A DNA stretch of 64,000 nucleotides from Brevundimonas sp. (GTDB lineage: Bacteria > Pseudomonadota > Alphaproteobacteria > Caulobacterales > Caulobacteraceae), in NCBI RefSeq assembly GCF_016742135.1, contig NZ_JACVCG010000002.1, forward strand, positions 186,001 to 250,000, written 5' to 3'. Both the position numbers and the translations under genes were made by a program. Positions within the stretch are counted from its first letter, which is position 1; every line of letters begins with the position of its first letter. Positions 16,230 to 30,381 of this stretch are shown here, piece after piece. The notes beneath the pieces are model-generated. The model was not told the origin of the DNA. It was given only the letters and a program-made list of their open reading frames with translations, and searched no databases.

Positions 16230-16819
16230 CGCACCGCGATGTGCTGCGCCGCATCCGGCCGTGGGCGCTCCATGGGCGGGTTCTCGAGCGTGCCGATGTG
16301 GATGAAGCCGGCGATGCGTTCGTTCTCGGCGATGCCGAACAGGCTGAGGGCGCGGGGGTCGTAGGCGTACCAGTCCGTGATCCAGCTCGCGGAGAAACCA
16401 TGCGCAAAGGCCGCGTGGCTGAGGTTCATGGCCAGGGCCCCGGCGGACAATTCCTGCTCCCAGACCGGGACCTTGTGATCGCGGACGGGGGTGGAGACGA
16501 CCATGACGGTGACAGGCGGGGCGGTCAGCTTGGCGAGGACCGCGCGGGCCTTGTTCGGATCGGCCTGGGCGTCGGCGAGGGGGCTGAGGGAATGGCCGAG
16601 TGCCATGCGGGTTTGCGGGGTCAGGACCACCAGACGCCAAGGGAAGAGCTTGCCGTGATCCGGGGTGCGCAGGGCGATGTCGAGGATGGTCTGGAGGTCG
16701 GCCTCCGAAGGGCCGGGGGCGGCCAGGGCCTGGGCCGGAGCGGAGCGGCGGGTCCGCAGATAGGCGATCAGGGCCGGATCGCGGCGGGGCAGGGCGAGGG
16801 GGGTGGCAAGCTCGGTCAT
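16226..16819 (-). CDS. Nitroreductase family protein (YdjA-like)
   Basis: A 197-residue FMN-dependent nitroreductase fold of the short YdjA type. RTRRSAPA near the N-terminus binds the flavin phosphate, RTPDHGKLFPWRLVV is the typical second flavin contact region, and HIGTLENP lies near the C-terminus. The physiological substrate is unknown. A perfect 12-base palindrome, GCCTAGCTAGGC, lies three bases upstream of the ATG and may be its promoter or an operator. The gene diverges from cysE. Confidence 0.85.
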   Translation of the reverse strand: MTELATPLALPRRDPALIAYLRTRRSAPAQALAAPGPSEADLQTILDIALRTPDHGKLFPWRLVVLTPQTRMALGHSLSPLADAQADPNKARAVLAKLTAPPVTVMVVSTPVRDHKVPVWEQELSAGALAMNLSHAAFAHGFSASWITDWYAYDPRALSLFGIAENERIAGFIHIGTLENPPMERPRPDAAQHIAVR

Positions 16820-16920
16820 GCAGCCTAGCTAGGCGCGCGCCGGCAGGGCCGCCAGTGGCCGGGGTGGCGATTTGGCGGTCGGAAGCCTATCTTGCGCCCT
16901 GAACCGAAGAGTGAGGACCC

Positions 16921-17748
16921 ATGGCCACGCCCCGACTGGAGGCCGTTCCGCAAGCCCCGAACCTGTGGCACCAGCTGCGGCAGGCGGCCGAACAGGCGTC
17001 GCGCGACGAGCCGGATCTGGCCTCGCAGATGAATGCGGTGATCCTGTCGCACGGCAATCTTGGCGCGGCGCTGAGTTTCCAGATTGCGCGGAAGCTGGGC
17101 GATGCCGAGCTGGGGGCCATGACGGTGCGCGAGGTATGTCTGGCGGCCTTCGAAGCCGATCCGGGGATTGTCGCGGCGGCCGAGGCGGACCTGCAGGCGG
17201 TCGAGGAGCGCGATCCGGCGATCCGCTCGCTGCTGCAGCCGTTCCTCTACTTCAAGGGGTTTCAGGCGCTGCAGGGCTGGCGGGTGGCGCACTGGCTGTG
17301 GAGCGAGGGACGCGAGACCCTGGCGCTCCATTTCCAGAGCCGGATTTCAGAACTGTTCCAGGTCGACATCCATCCGGGGGCGCAGATGGGGGCGGGCCTG
17401 TTCCTTGACCATGGCACGGGCATTGTGATCGGCGAGACGGCGGTGGTCGGCGATGAGGTGTCCATGCTGCACGCGGTGACGCTGGGTGGGACCGGTGCCG
17501 AGCGCGGCGACCGCCACCCGAAGATCGGCAAGGGCGTGCTGCTGGGGGCAGGGGCCAAGGTGCTGGGCAATATCACCGTCGGCGACTATGCCAAGGTGGC
17601 CTCTGGTTCGGTGGTGCTGAAACCCGTGCCCGCAGGGTGCACGGTGGCGGGCGTGCCCGCGCGACTGGTCAACTGTCCGACCGATGCCACGCCCGCCCGG
17701 ACCATGGACCATACCCTGGCCGACATTGTGTATGACTTTGTGATCTAG
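16921..17748 (+). CDS. cysE: Serine O-acetyltransferase
   Basis: A 275-residue enzyme that makes O-acetylserine from serine and acetyl-CoA for cysteine synthesis. The N-terminal helical domain is followed by left-handed beta-helix hexapeptide repeats. Catalytic-type segments GAGLFLDHGTGIVIGETAVVG (in parts) and HAVTLGGTG are visible, and the region after GNITVGDYAKVASGSVVLKPVP completes the helix. It is followed after 69 bases by a DUF3126 gene. Together with the transsulfuration genes at 5.5-9.6 kb the window encodes two routes feeding cysteine. Confidence 0.93.
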   Translation: MATPRLEAVPQAPNLWHQLRQAAEQASRDEPDLASQMNAVILSHGNLGAALSFQIARKLGDAELGAMTVREVCLAAFEADPGIVAAAEADLQAVEERDPAIRSLLQPFLYFKGFQALQGWRVAHWLWSEGRETLALHFQSRISELFQVDIHPGAQMGAGLFLDHGTGIVIGETAVVGDEVSMLHAVTLGGTGAERGDRHPKIGKGVLLGAGAKVLGNITVGDYAKVASGSVVLKPVPAGCTVAGVPARLVNCPTDATPARTMDHTLADIVYDFVI

Positions 17749-17817
17749 GCCGGGGCGGGGTTTCCCTCGCGTGTTCCCTTCTTTAGGGTCCGCGCCGAAC
17801 GAAGTGAAAGGCATGCC

Positions 17818-18027
17818 GTGAACGAGTCAGACCAGAAGCGCCTCGAAACCTATCTGAAGCGCACCTTCAACCATGGCGGCATCAAGCTGAAGGCCCGCAA
17901 GCAGGCCGACTCGGTCGAGGTCTATGTCGACGACGAGTTCGTCGGCATCGTCTTTGAGGACGAGGACGGCGATGGCTCCTTCATGTTCGAAATGGCCATT
18001 CTGGGCGAGGACCTGCCGCCCGCCTGA
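17818..18027 (+). CDS. DUF3126 family small acidic protein
   Basis: A 69-residue protein with GTG start. It has a basic helical first half (LETYLKRTFNHGGIKLKARK) and a strand-rich acidic second half (VEVYVDDEFVGIVFEDEDG). This matches DUF3126, a family of unknown function often found just after cysE in alphaproteobacteria, as here. It is probably cytoplasmic. A strong bidirectional terminator follows 22 bases after the stop. Confidence 0.82.
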   Translation: MNESDQKRLETYLKRTFNHGGIKLKARKQADSVEVYVDDEFVGIVFEDEDGDGSFMFEMAILGEDLPPA

Positions 18028-18049
18028 CGTTGCCCGTGGCCCGAATTGA

Positions 18050-18082
18050 AAACCCCCGCCGGAGCGACCGGCGGGGGTTTCT
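18050..18082. terminator. Bidirectional Rho-independent terminator
   Basis: AAACCCCCGCCGG and CCGGCGGGGGTTT form a 13-base-pair stem with a five-base loop (AGCGA). There is an A-run on one side and a T-run on the other, so it can end transcription of the DUF3126 gene (plus) and of the Lys/Ala/Pro-rich gene (minus). Confidence 0.9.
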
Positions 18083-18098
18083 GTTTGGGCGAACCGGA

Positions 18099-18614
18099 TC
18101 AGCGCTTGCCGAAGATGGCGTCCAGGATGCCGCCGATGAAGCTCTTCTTTTCGGCCGGCTTGGCGGCAGGCGCCGGAGACGGGGCCGGGCTGGGCGCGGC
18201 CTGGACGGGGGCCGGGGTCACGGCCGCCGCCTTGGGCGTGGTGGCCGGCCTGGCCGCAGGCTTGGCGGCGGCGCGCGGCGTGGTGGCCTTCTTGGCAGCG
18301 GCAGGACGTGCCGGGGTCGCGCGCGCGGCGGCAGGCTTCTTCGCAGCAGCCGGAGCCTTGGCGGTGGCCGGGGCCTTCGCGGCCGGCTTCTTCGCGGCGG
18401 CGGGCTTTTTCGCGGCAGGGGCCTTGGCGGCGGCGGGCTTGCTTACGGCCTTCGCGGGGGCCTTGGCAGGAGCGGCCTTGGCAGCGGCTGGCTTGGCCGC
18501 AGCGGGCTTCGCCGCCGCTTTCGCCGTGGACTTCGGCGCGGCTTTAGGCTTGGAAGCCGCAGATGCAGTTGCGCCCGCCTTGGACGTACTCGACTTGGAT
18601 GGAACCTTGGCCAT
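18099..18614 (-). CDS. Lys/Ala/Pro-rich histone-H1-like basic protein
   Basis: A 171-residue low-complexity protein made mostly of AAKKPAA, KAPA and AKPAA-type repeats over residues 1-125, then a Pro/Ala spacer, then a distinct C-terminal tail, KKSFIGGILDAIFGKR. The repeat part resembles histone-H1 or AlgP-like C-terminal domains that coat DNA or polyanions. The tail could be an amphipathic helix that binds a membrane or a partner. The frame is supported by the start MAKVPSKSS and the shared terminator. Transcription diverges from prmA. Confidence 0.75.
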   Translation of the reverse strand: MAKVPSKSSTSKAGATASAASKPKAAPKSTAKAAAKPAAAKPAAAKAAPAKAPAKAVSKPAAAKAPAAKKPAAAKKPAAKAPATAKAPAAAKKPAAARATPARPAAAKKATTPRAAAKPAARPATTPKAAAVTPAPVQAAPSPAPSPAPAAKPAEKKSFIGGILDAIFGKR

Positions 18615-18699
18615 GTATTCCCCGACCCCTCGGATGGATTTGACGCGAGACGCCGCGCCGACGATGCACTCGATTCGGTATGATAGCGGCGTTTGAGAA

Positions 18700-19569
18700 A
18701 TGTCAGAGTCCGCAATTCAAATTATCGCACATGGGTCGCGCGACGCAACCGAGGCCCGCGTTGCCGCCTGGGACTCCGACCCCCTGCTGGAAGGCGTGAC
18801 CTATTCCATTCTGGAAGAGGACGAGGATCGCGGCATCTGGCGGATCGATGCCTTTCCAACCACGGATGCCGAGGTCGAGCGGCTGGTCACCTCGCTGAAG
18901 GGTGACACCGCGCTGACCACCACGGTCGAGGATCTGGCCGATGCCGACTGGCTGGCCATGTCGCTGTCGGGCCTGCCGCCGGTGCGCGCCGGGCGGTTCT
19001 TTGTCTATGGTGCGCACGATCAGGGGCGGGTGCCGAGACATACGGTGAACCTGAAGATCGATGCCGGTGCCGCCTTTGGTACCGGCCATCACGGCACGAC
19101 GGTCGGCTGTCTGATAGCCTTTGACGACCTTCTGAAGCGCGAGCGGTTCGAGCGGGTCCTGGACGTGGGTGCGGGCACGGGCGTGCTGGCCATTGCGGCC
19201 GCGAAGACTGGCAGCCGGGTGGCGATCGGCACGGATATAGACGCCCCGTCCGTGCGTATCGCCAATGAGAACGCGGCGCTCAACCAGGCGAAGGCCAGCT
19301 TTGTCCATGCTTCGGGCCTCAATGACCAGAAGGTCCGCGGACAGGGGCCCTATGATCTGGTGTTCGCCAATATTCTGGCTCCGCCCCTGGTGGCGCTGTC
19401 CCAGCCGATCCGGACCGCCTTGCTGCCGGGCGGAGTCGCGATCCTGTCGGGTCTGCTGCGCAGTCAGGAACGGCGGGTGACTGCGGCCTACACGTCGAAA
19501 GGCTTCCGGCTGGAACGGCGCATCCACCGCGACGCCTGGAGCGCGCTGGTTCTGAGACGGAAGGGTTAA
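18700..19569 (+). CDS. prmA: Ribosomal protein L11 methyltransferase
   Basis: A 289-residue SAM-dependent enzyme that trimethylates ribosomal protein L11. The N-terminal substrate domain (about 1-110) is followed by the methyltransferase core with [14 protein letters not shown], motif [18 protein letters not shown] and the family's NILA signature in [10 protein letters not shown]. Length and motif order match PrmA. A TATGAT -10-like sequence lies about 15 bases before the ATG, and the leader is short with no strong ribosome site. Confidence 0.92.
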   Translation: MSESAIQIIAHGSRDATEARVAAWDSDPLLEGVTYSILEEDEDRGIWRIDAFPTTDAEVERLVTSLKGDTALTTTVEDLADADWLAMSLSGLPPVRAGRFFVYGAHDQGRVPRHTVNLKIDAGAAFGTGHHGTTVGCLIAFDDLLKRERFERVLDVGAGTGVLAIAAAKTGSRVAIGTDIDAPSVRIANENAALNQAKASFVHASGLNDQKVRGQGPYDLVFANILAPPLVALSQPIRTALLPGGVAILSGLLRSQERRVTAAYTSKGFRLERRIHRDAWSALVLRRKG

Positions 19570-19623
19570 GGAACACGGGGGGCAGCAGCGCCGTTTCAGG
19601 TGACGAACCTGAGGAGTTTCCGC

Positions 19624-20070
19624 GTGACCCACTTCAATCCCAACGACCCCGACCGGGACACGGTCATCGTCGAGCCGGCGGCCTATTCCGAAACCACGGA
19701 AACCGTCGTCGTGCGCGAGAGCAATACCGGCTGGTGGATCGCCGGCATTCTGGGCGGGCTGGTCCTGATCGCCGTCATGGTCATCCTGTTCAACCGGCAG
19801 GCCCCGCAGACCGACGACCAGCTGCTTGCTGCCGAAGTGGCGGCGGCTCAGGCTGAGGCCGACGCCCGTCAGGCGACGGTCGCCGGCCAGATCGCCGGAG
19901 CCCAGGCCAGTGTCGAGGTCGCCCGTGCCAATGCTGCCCGCGCTGAAGCCGAGGCCCGCGCCGCAGAGGCCCGCGCCGCCGAACCCGTGGTAATCGAACG
20001 GGAAGTGGCCCCGGCCGCCCCGACCCCGGAGGGCCCGGCCGTTGTCACGACGACGACGCCTCAACAATAG
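19624..20070 (+). CDS. Single-pass membrane protein with Ala/Glu-rich coiled-coil tail
   Basis: A 148-residue protein with a short cytoplasmic N-terminus, one TM helix (TGWWIAGILGGLVLIAVMVILF, in parts, about residues 34-56), then an Ala/Glu/Gln-rich segment likely to be a coiled coil and a Pro-rich end. I cannot name a family. The GTG start lies six bases after GGAG; a GTG further upstream lacks this. It sits between prmA and aminopeptidase P with its own short spacers and may be co-transcribed with prmA. Confidence 0.7.
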   Translation: MTHFNPNDPDRDTVIVEPAAYSETTETVVVRESNTGWWIAGILGGLVLIAVMVILFNRQAPQTDDQLLAAEVAAAQAEADARQATVAGQIAGAQASVEVARANAARAEAEARAAEARAAEPVVIEREVAPAAPTPEGPAVVTTTTPQQ

Positions 20071-20116
20071 GGCTTCGGCACTCCCGCACGTGTGAGGGAG
20101 ATGCTAAGCCCCGCGC

Positions 20117-21928
20117 ATGAGACAGACATTCGACGAGACCACCGACCCTGGCTTTGGTGCGCGCCACCTGCCGCTGCTTCGACGCGAGATGCAGGCCATG
20201 GGCCTGGACGGCTTTCTGGTGCCGCACGAGGACGAGCACCAGAATGAGTATCTGCCGGCGGCCAATGACCGGCTGGCGTGGATTTCCGGCTTTACCGGCT
20301 CGGCCGGGGCCGGGGTGGTGATGAAGGACAAGGCGGCCGTATTCGCCGATGGCCGCTATACGGTGCAGGTCAAGGCCCAGGTGGATCAGGGCCAGTTCGA
20401 GCTGCGCGACTTCAACGAAACCGCCGTGGCCCGCTATCTCGCGGAACAGCCGAAAGGCTCGGTTGTTGGCTATGATCCACGCCTGCATAGCCCCGATGCC
20501 CTGAAGCGCCTGCAGACGGCGGCGCAGCGCGCCGGTGTGACGCTGACGCCCGTCGACAGCAATCCGCTGGACGCGGCCTGGGGAGCCGAGCGCCCGGCCC
20601 AGCCGCAGGCGAAGGTTGTGCCCCATCCGATCGACTATGCGGGCGAGGAGGCGGCCGACAAGCGCGCGCGGGTCGGCAAGGCCATCGCTGACGCCGGGGC
20701 CGATGCGGCGCTGTTGACGGCGCCGACCTCGGTCGCCTGGCTGTTCAACATCCGGGGTGGGGACGTGATCCGCTCGCCCCTGCCGCTGGGACAGGCGCTG
20801 GTCGATGTCGAGGGGCGCGCGCGACTGTTCCTGGACCCCGCCAAGGTCACGAACGAACTGCCCGGCTGGCTGGGCGAGGATGTCACGCTGGAACATCCGG
20901 ACACCCTGGCGGCGGCGCTGGACGAGATGACGGGCCGGTCGGTGCTGATCGATCCCGGCCAGAGCGCGGCCTGGTATTTCGACCGGGTCGAGGCCGCCGG
21001 AGGAACCGTGGTGCGCGGCCAGGATCCCTGCACCCTGCCGCGCGCGGTCAAGAATCCGGTCGAGATCGAGGGGGCACGTCAGGCGCACATTCGCGACGGG
21101 GCAGCCTTGGCGCGGTTCCTTCACTGGCTGGACACCGAGGCGCAGGAGACCCTGCCCGACGAGCGGGCCGTGGTCGAAAAGCTGGAGCAGTTCCGCGAGG
21201 GCACGGGCGCCCTGATGGACCTCAGCTTTGATACCATCGCGGGGGCCGGGCCGAACGGAGCCCTGCCGCACTACAAGCCGGTGACCCGCACGATCCGACG
21301 GATGGAGAAGGGCTCGCTGCTGCTGGTCGACGGCGGCGGACAGTATCTGGACGGCACGACCGATGTGACACGGACGATTGCCGTGGGCGAGCCCTCGGAC
21401 GATCAGCGGCGGATGTTCACCCTGGTGCTGAAGGGCCATATCGCCATGGCCGTGGTGCGCTTCCCCGAAGGCACGACCGGGCATCAGCTGGACGCCCTGG
21501 CGCGGCTGCCGCTGTGGATGCAGGGCTTCGACTATGATCACGGCACCGGCCATGGCGTCGGCAGCTATCTGGGGGTCCACGAGGGGCCGCAGCGTATCGC
21601 CAAGGCGGTCAATAGCCAGCCTCTGCTGACCGGCATGATCGTCTCGAACGAGCCCGGTTATTACCGCGAAGGCCACTGGGGCATCCGCATCGAGACGCTG
21701 CAGGTGGTGACACCGCCCGAGGCCATTGAGGGCGGCGAGCGGCCGATGCACGGCTTTGAGCAACTGACGCTGGCGCCGCTGGATCGCAAGCTGATCGATG
21801 TCGACCTGCTGACCCCCGCCGAGCGGGCCTATGTCGATACCTATCATGCCGAGGTGCTGGCCAGGGTCGGGCCGCTGCTGGACGGCGAGGTGCTGGACTG
21901 GCTGACGGTGCAGTGCGCCGCGCTATGA
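20117..21928 (+). CDS. Aminopeptidase P family protein (Xaa-Pro aminopeptidase)
   Basis: A 603-residue three-domain form of aminopeptidase P, with two creatinase-like N-terminal domains (about 1-310) and a C-terminal pita-bread domain. The dimetal site is readable: two Asp in [16 protein letters not shown], His in GTGHGVG, Glu in NEPGYY and Glu in RIETLQ. It removes N-terminal residues preceding proline and has no signal peptide. The length matches the cytosolic long form. It ends 34 bases before the toxin-antitoxin pair. Confidence 0.92.
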   Translation: MRQTFDETTDPGFGARHLPLLRREMQAMGLDGFLVPHEDEHQNEYLPAANDRLAWISGFTGSAGAGVVMKDKAAVFADGRYTVQVKAQVDQGQFELRDFNETAVARYLAEQPKGSVVGYDPRLHSPDALKRLQTAAQRAGVTLTPVDSNPLDAAWGAERPAQPQAKVVPHPIDYAGEEAADKRARVGKAIADAGADAALLTAPTSVAWLFNIRGGDVIRSPLPLGQALVDVEGRARLFLDPAKVTNELPGWLGEDVTLEHPDTLAAALDEMTGRSVLIDPGQSAAWYFDRVEAAGGTVVRGQDPCTLPRAVKNPVEIEGARQAHIRDGAALARFLHWLDTEAQETLPDERAVVEKLEQFREGTGALMDLSFDTIAGAGPNGALPHYKPVTRTIRRMEKGSLLLVDGGGQYLDGTTDVTRTIAVGEPSDDQRRMFTLVLKGHIAMAVVRFPEGTTGHQLDALARLPLWMQGFDYDHGTGHGVGSYLGVHEGPQRIAKAVNSQPLLTGMIVSNEPGYYREGHWGIRIETLQVVTPPEAIEGGERPMHGFEQLTLAPLDRKLIDVDLLTPAERAYVDTYHAEVLARVGPLLDGEVLDWLTVQCAAL

Positions 21929-21944
21929 GAGGGTGGGCCGGTGT

Positions 21945-21962
21945 GGTAGACTGGCTTCTACC
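21945..21962 (+). promoter_or_regulatory. Palindromic operator candidate before vapB-like gene
   Basis: GGTAGA-CTGGCT-TCTACC is a perfect 6+6 inverted repeat ending at the base before the antitoxin ATG. VapB antitoxins of this kind repress their own operon by binding such palindromes, so this is a natural operator candidate. It would leave almost no leader. Confidence 0.6.
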
Positions 21963-22223
21963 ATGCTGAACATCAAGAACCCGGAAGCTCATCGCCTGGC
22001 CAAGGATCTGGCGCGACGCCGCGGCGAAAGCCTGACGGCGGTCGTGACCTATGCGCTCCGCGAACAACTGGCTCGAGAGCCCGAGCCCGTGAAGAAGAAG
22101 GCGACGCGAGAGGAAGTTGAAGCGATCCTGCAGCGGATGAGAAAGGCAGCGCCGCCTGAATTCTTCGCCGCCGAAGATCCCACTGCCGTGTTCTATGACC
22201 CAGAGACGGGTCTACCGGCTTGA
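21963..22223 (+). CDS. VapB-family antitoxin (PSK-factor type)
   Basis: An 86-residue protein whose N-terminus, [22 protein letters not shown], is the DNA-binding ribbon-helix-helix-like part typical of Rv0623-type VapB antitoxins. The following [10 protein letters not shown] helix and charged C-terminus would wrap the toxin. It sits directly before a PIN-domain toxin with a TTGA stop/start overlap. Regulation is probably autorepression through the palindrome immediately upstream. Confidence 0.85.
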   Translation: MLNIKNPEAHRLAKDLARRRGESLTAVVTYALREQLAREPEPVKKKATREEVEAILQRMRKAAPPEFFAAEDPTAVFYDPETGLPA

Positions 22224-22606
22224 TCGTCGACACCTCTGCGCTTGTGGCTGTGGTGAAGGGCGAGCCCGAGGCGGCGATCTATCTGACGCGGTTGCTGGAT
22301 CAACCGGTCAAGGTGTCCGCCGTCACGGCGTTTGAGTTTGGCATGGTGGTCGACGGCTGGAAGGATGAGCAGTCGTCCAGGGACGCCGACCTCCTGCTGC
22401 TTTCGATTGAAGCCGAAATCGTGGTGGTCGATGAGGGGTTGGCGCAGGCGGCTCGCGCGGCCTACCGCCGGTTCGGCAAGGGCAACCACCCGGCTCGTCT
22501 GAACTTCGGGGATTGTTTCGCCTATGCCCTGGCGAGCGAAACCGGGGAACCGCTGCTGTTCAAGGGCGATGATTTTGTCCGGACCGACGTGAGGTCCGCG
22601 CTTTGA
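22220..22606 (+). CDS. VapC-family PIN-domain toxin ribonuclease
   Basis: A 128-residue PIN domain with the acidic residues of the RNase site: Asp4 in MIVDTSAL, Glu in VTAFEFGMV, Asp in [10 protein letters not shown] and Asp in KGDDF. The toxin would cleave tRNA or other RNA unless bound by the adjacent antitoxin. The start is TTG, overlapping the antitoxin's TGA, so translation is coupled. Its own stop overlaps the start of the next gene in the same way. Confidence 0.87.
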   Translation: MIVDTSALVAVVKGEPEAAIYLTRLLDQPVKVSAVTAFEFGMVVDGWKDEQSSRDADLLLLSIEAEIVVVDEGLAQAARAAYRRFGKGNHPARLNFGDCFAYALASETGEPLLFKGDDFVRTDVRSAL

Positions 22607-23610
22607 GGCGGGCGCTGATCCTGGTGCCGGCGCTGGCGCTGGCGGTCCTGCTGGTCTGCCCGTCGGCATCGGCCCAGAACATGGAACGGCTGCCGCGCGA
22701 AACGTTCGACGTAATCCCGCCGTCCGAGCGGGTCGAGGGACGGCGCGGGGCGATGCGGATCGTGCAATCGGGATGCCGGGTTGGCCCGACCCACTGGGCG
22801 CGGCGACGGATCGTCGATGTCGCGGTGCAGGAATGGGGCGTGTTCGGCTTTCAGACCATCGACCTGCGCGGGGTGCGCGAGCGGCGGCTGCCCGACGGGG
22901 TGGTGCCGGATGCGCTCAACCCGCGGCTGGACGAGCCGGCCCAGGATCGGATGATCGTAGCGGTGGGGCGCTGGGAGCATACGCCGGCGCTTGCGGCCAC
23001 CATCGCCGGATACTGGAGCGCGACGCCCGACGGGGCCAGCATCCTGTCCCGCCAGAACCGGCAGTGGCGCAGTGGCGAGGGGGAGATCAACTGGGTCGAG
23101 CCGTGGTCGGCGGCCTTCGTCAGCTGGGTGATGTGCGAAGCGGGCCTGGGCGAGATGGCCCAGTTCGAGCGGGACATCTCGCACCGCGTCTATATCGATC
23201 AGGCCATCCGTGCGCGCGACGGCGAGCGGCCAGGGGCGGCCTATGTCGCCCACGATCCGGGCGAGGTGGCGATCCAGCCCGGGGACCTGCTGTGCAACTC
23301 ACGCGGCGGGGTCAACTATCGCAGTCTGGCCGACCGGCGCCGGGATCTGGGCCGCTATGTCGGCAGCCATTGCGACGTCGTGGTGCGGGTGGGCGAGGAC
23401 ACGGTCGCGGTGATCGGCGGCAATGTGTTGAACGGGGTCAGCCTGACCCTGCTGCCGCTGGTCGAGGGGCAGGGTGCCTATCCGGCCGTGATATCCGGCG
23501 CCGATCTGGAAGGCGCCCGCACGATGTTCGCGCATCTGTCGCTGCAGGCCGATCCGGTGGAGGCGACCGCGCTGGACGCCTCACCGACGATCCGGGCGCT
23601 GAACCCCTGA
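22603..23610 (+). CDS. DUF2272 domain secreted protein
   Basis: A 335-residue protein with a signal peptide ([19 protein letters not shown]...ASAQ) and a central NlpC/CHAP-like region. WVEPWSAAFVSWVMCEAGLG has the Cys-bearing helix and SHCDVVVRVGED the second segment, matching DUF2272, a family suspected of peptidoglycan or amide hydrolysis. It is likely periplasmic. The proposed TTG start overlaps the toxin's stop as TTGA; a GTG six codons later is possible but shortens the signal. The toxin linkage is unexplained. Confidence 0.7.
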   Translation: MRRALILVPALALAVLLVCPSASAQNMERLPRETFDVIPPSERVEGRRGAMRIVQSGCRVGPTHWARRRIVDVAVQEWGVFGFQTIDLRGVRERRLPDGVVPDALNPRLDEPAQDRMIVAVGRWEHTPALAATIAGYWSATPDGASILSRQNRQWRSGEGEINWVEPWSAAFVSWVMCEAGLGEMAQFERDISHRVYIDQAIRARDGERPGAAYVAHDPGEVAIQPGDLLCNSRGGVNYRSLADRRRDLGRYVGSHCDVVVRVGEDTVAVIGGNVLNGVSLTLLPLVEGQGAYPAVISGADLEGARTMFAHLSLQADPVEATALDASPTIRALNP

Positions 23611-23653
23611 CGGATTACCGCGAATTCATTCGCCCGTGGTCCGCCCGCCCGAT

Positions 23654-23675
23654 AGTATTAGCATATGCAAACACT
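23654..23675 (+). promoter_or_regulatory. Imperfect palindrome centred on the TrmB-like start codon
   Basis: Arms AGTATTAGCAT and ATGCAAACACT pair at nine of eleven positions around a GCATATGC core; the centre lies at the A of the start ATG (23665). It suits a dimeric autorepressor, and TAGTAT just upstream is -10-like, which would make the message leaderless. Confidence 0.5.
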
Positions 23676-24506
23676 ACAGCAGAGCAACGAGGCTGAAGCG
23701 GGGTTGAGGGCCCTCGGTTTCACCGAACTGGAGGCGCGGATTTACTGCACCCTGCTGCAGGCGGGGCCGTCGACGGGATACCGGCTGGCCAAGCTGTGCG
23801 GCAAGGCGCCGCCGAACGTCTATCAGGCGCTGGGCCATCTGACGCAGAAGGGCGTGGTGCTGGCCGAGGAGGGTGAGCCGTCGGCCTATCGGGCAAGCGC
23901 CCCGAGCGAGGTGCTGGCCGCCTTGAAGGCCAATTTCGAGTCGGCGCGGACTGCGGCCGATGAGGCCCTGAGGTCGCTGGCGCGACCGGCCGACGACGAC
24001 CGCATCTATCAGATCGCCGAGGCGGGGCAGGTGGTGGAACGAGCCAGGGCCATGCTGTCCTCGGCGCGTCAGATCGTGCTGTTCGACCTGTTCCCGGTCC
24101 CGCTGGAGGCCCTGCGCGGGGATCTGGCGAACTGCGCGGCGCGGGGCGTCACCGTGGCGGGACTGGTCTATGGTGAGAGCGCGGAGATCGCCGGAGTGAC
24201 GCAGCGACGGGCGACGGCCGAAGCCCGGGTGGCGACCGACTGGCCCGGCCAGCAACTGACCCTGGTAGTGGACGGGCAGGAGCATCTGGTCGCCCTGATG
24301 GCCGAGGATCTGGCCGGAGTACATCGGGCCCTGTGGAGCGACAGCGCCTATCTGTCCTGCCTGCAGCATAGCGGGCTTTCAGCTGAAATTCGGCTGACCG
24401 AGCGGGGTAGATCCGTGGCCGATCCCCTTGCGGTCCTGTCACTTTTTGCCAGCGCCCCCGCAGGGCTGGCGGCGCTTACGCGACGATCCAATCCGGAGAC
24501 ACCGTT

Positions 24507-24510
<4 letters not shown>
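23665..24510 (+). CDS. TrmB-family transcriptional regulator
   Basis: A 281-residue protein. Residues about 1-75 form a winged helix (LGFTELEARIYCTLLQAGPSTGYRLAKL, in parts, then PPNVYQALGHLTQKGVV), the TrmB signature. A short coiled coil follows, then a sensor region with QIVLFDLFPVPLEAL that resembles the phospholipase-D-like fold of TrmB effector domains. TrmB proteins are best known from archaea, where they sense sugars; the ligand here is unknown. It overlaps the next gene by ATGA, so it probably controls itself and the double-retropepsin protein. Confidence 0.82.
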
Positions 24511-29747
<5,237 letters not shown>

Positions 29748-29766
29748 CGCACAGGAGAGCAAGCCG

Positions 29767-30351
29767 ATGATGTTCCGACGGATCGCCCTTGTGGCCTGTG
29801 GGGTGGCGGCGCTTGCGCTGGCCGCCTGCGACCCGCCGCTGGAACCGGCCAATGCGCCGGCCGGCAGTGATACGGGCGCCACCGCCAACCTGCCCGAGGG
29901 GTTCTCGAACGACCTTAAGGACGATGTGTCGGGCTTCTACATGCCGACCACCGAGGTGCGGCAGGGAAGCTGGCGGCTGGATCATGTGTTCATGGGACAG
30001 TCGCAGGATTTTGCCGCCTGGGAGGGGGGCACACGCGAGGGCCGGTTTGCCCCGGTCATGCTGGAGTTCGTTGATGAGTCCAGCCCGATGATCCAGACCG
30101 AGCTGGGCGAGATCCACACCGGCCGGGTACGGGTGCTGCCGCGCTTCTACAGCGTCGAGAACGGCATGCTGCGCTTTGTCGGCGTGTCCGAGGAACTGGG
30201 GATCGTGCAGCTGGATGCGCGGCTGAATGACGAGGCCCTGGCCACCGCGCGCCGCAATCTGGGCGCGGAGGGGGCGGTGCTGAACGGCACTCTCAGCCTG
30301 GGCGATGCACCGCCGCAGGCGGTGGGCTTTCGCTGGTGGGCGGGGGACTGA
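29767..30351 (+). CDS. Lipoprotein of unknown function
   Basis: A 194-residue protein with a signal sequence ending in the lipobox LAAC, then a Pro/Ala/Gly-rich linker and a compact beta-rich domain ending in FRWWAGD. I recognise no family. It follows the M28 peptidase by 19 bases with a GGAG-type ribosome site and is probably co-expressed with it. It is anchored by lipid on the periplasmic face; whether in the inner or outer membrane is not certain (Asp at +2, CDP, favours inner-membrane retention by the classical rule). Confidence 0.7.
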   Translation: MMFRRIALVACGVAALALAACDPPLEPANAPAGSDTGATANLPEGFSNDLKDDVSGFYMPTTEVRQGSWRLDHVFMGQSQDFAAWEGGTREGRFAPVMLEFVDESSPMIQTELGEIHTGRVRVLPRFYSVENGMLRFVGVSEELGIVQLDARLNDEALATARRNLGAEGAVLNGTLSLGDAPPQAVGFRWWAGD

Positions 30352-30381
30352 CGTCACCCCGCCCGGATCGGCGAAATCGAT

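Noticed and set aside
18030..18696. Gly/Arg- and Ala-rich plus-strand frames opposite the basic repeat protein
   Set aside because: They are complements of the AAKKPAA repeats, and the terminator and start context support the minus-strand gene.
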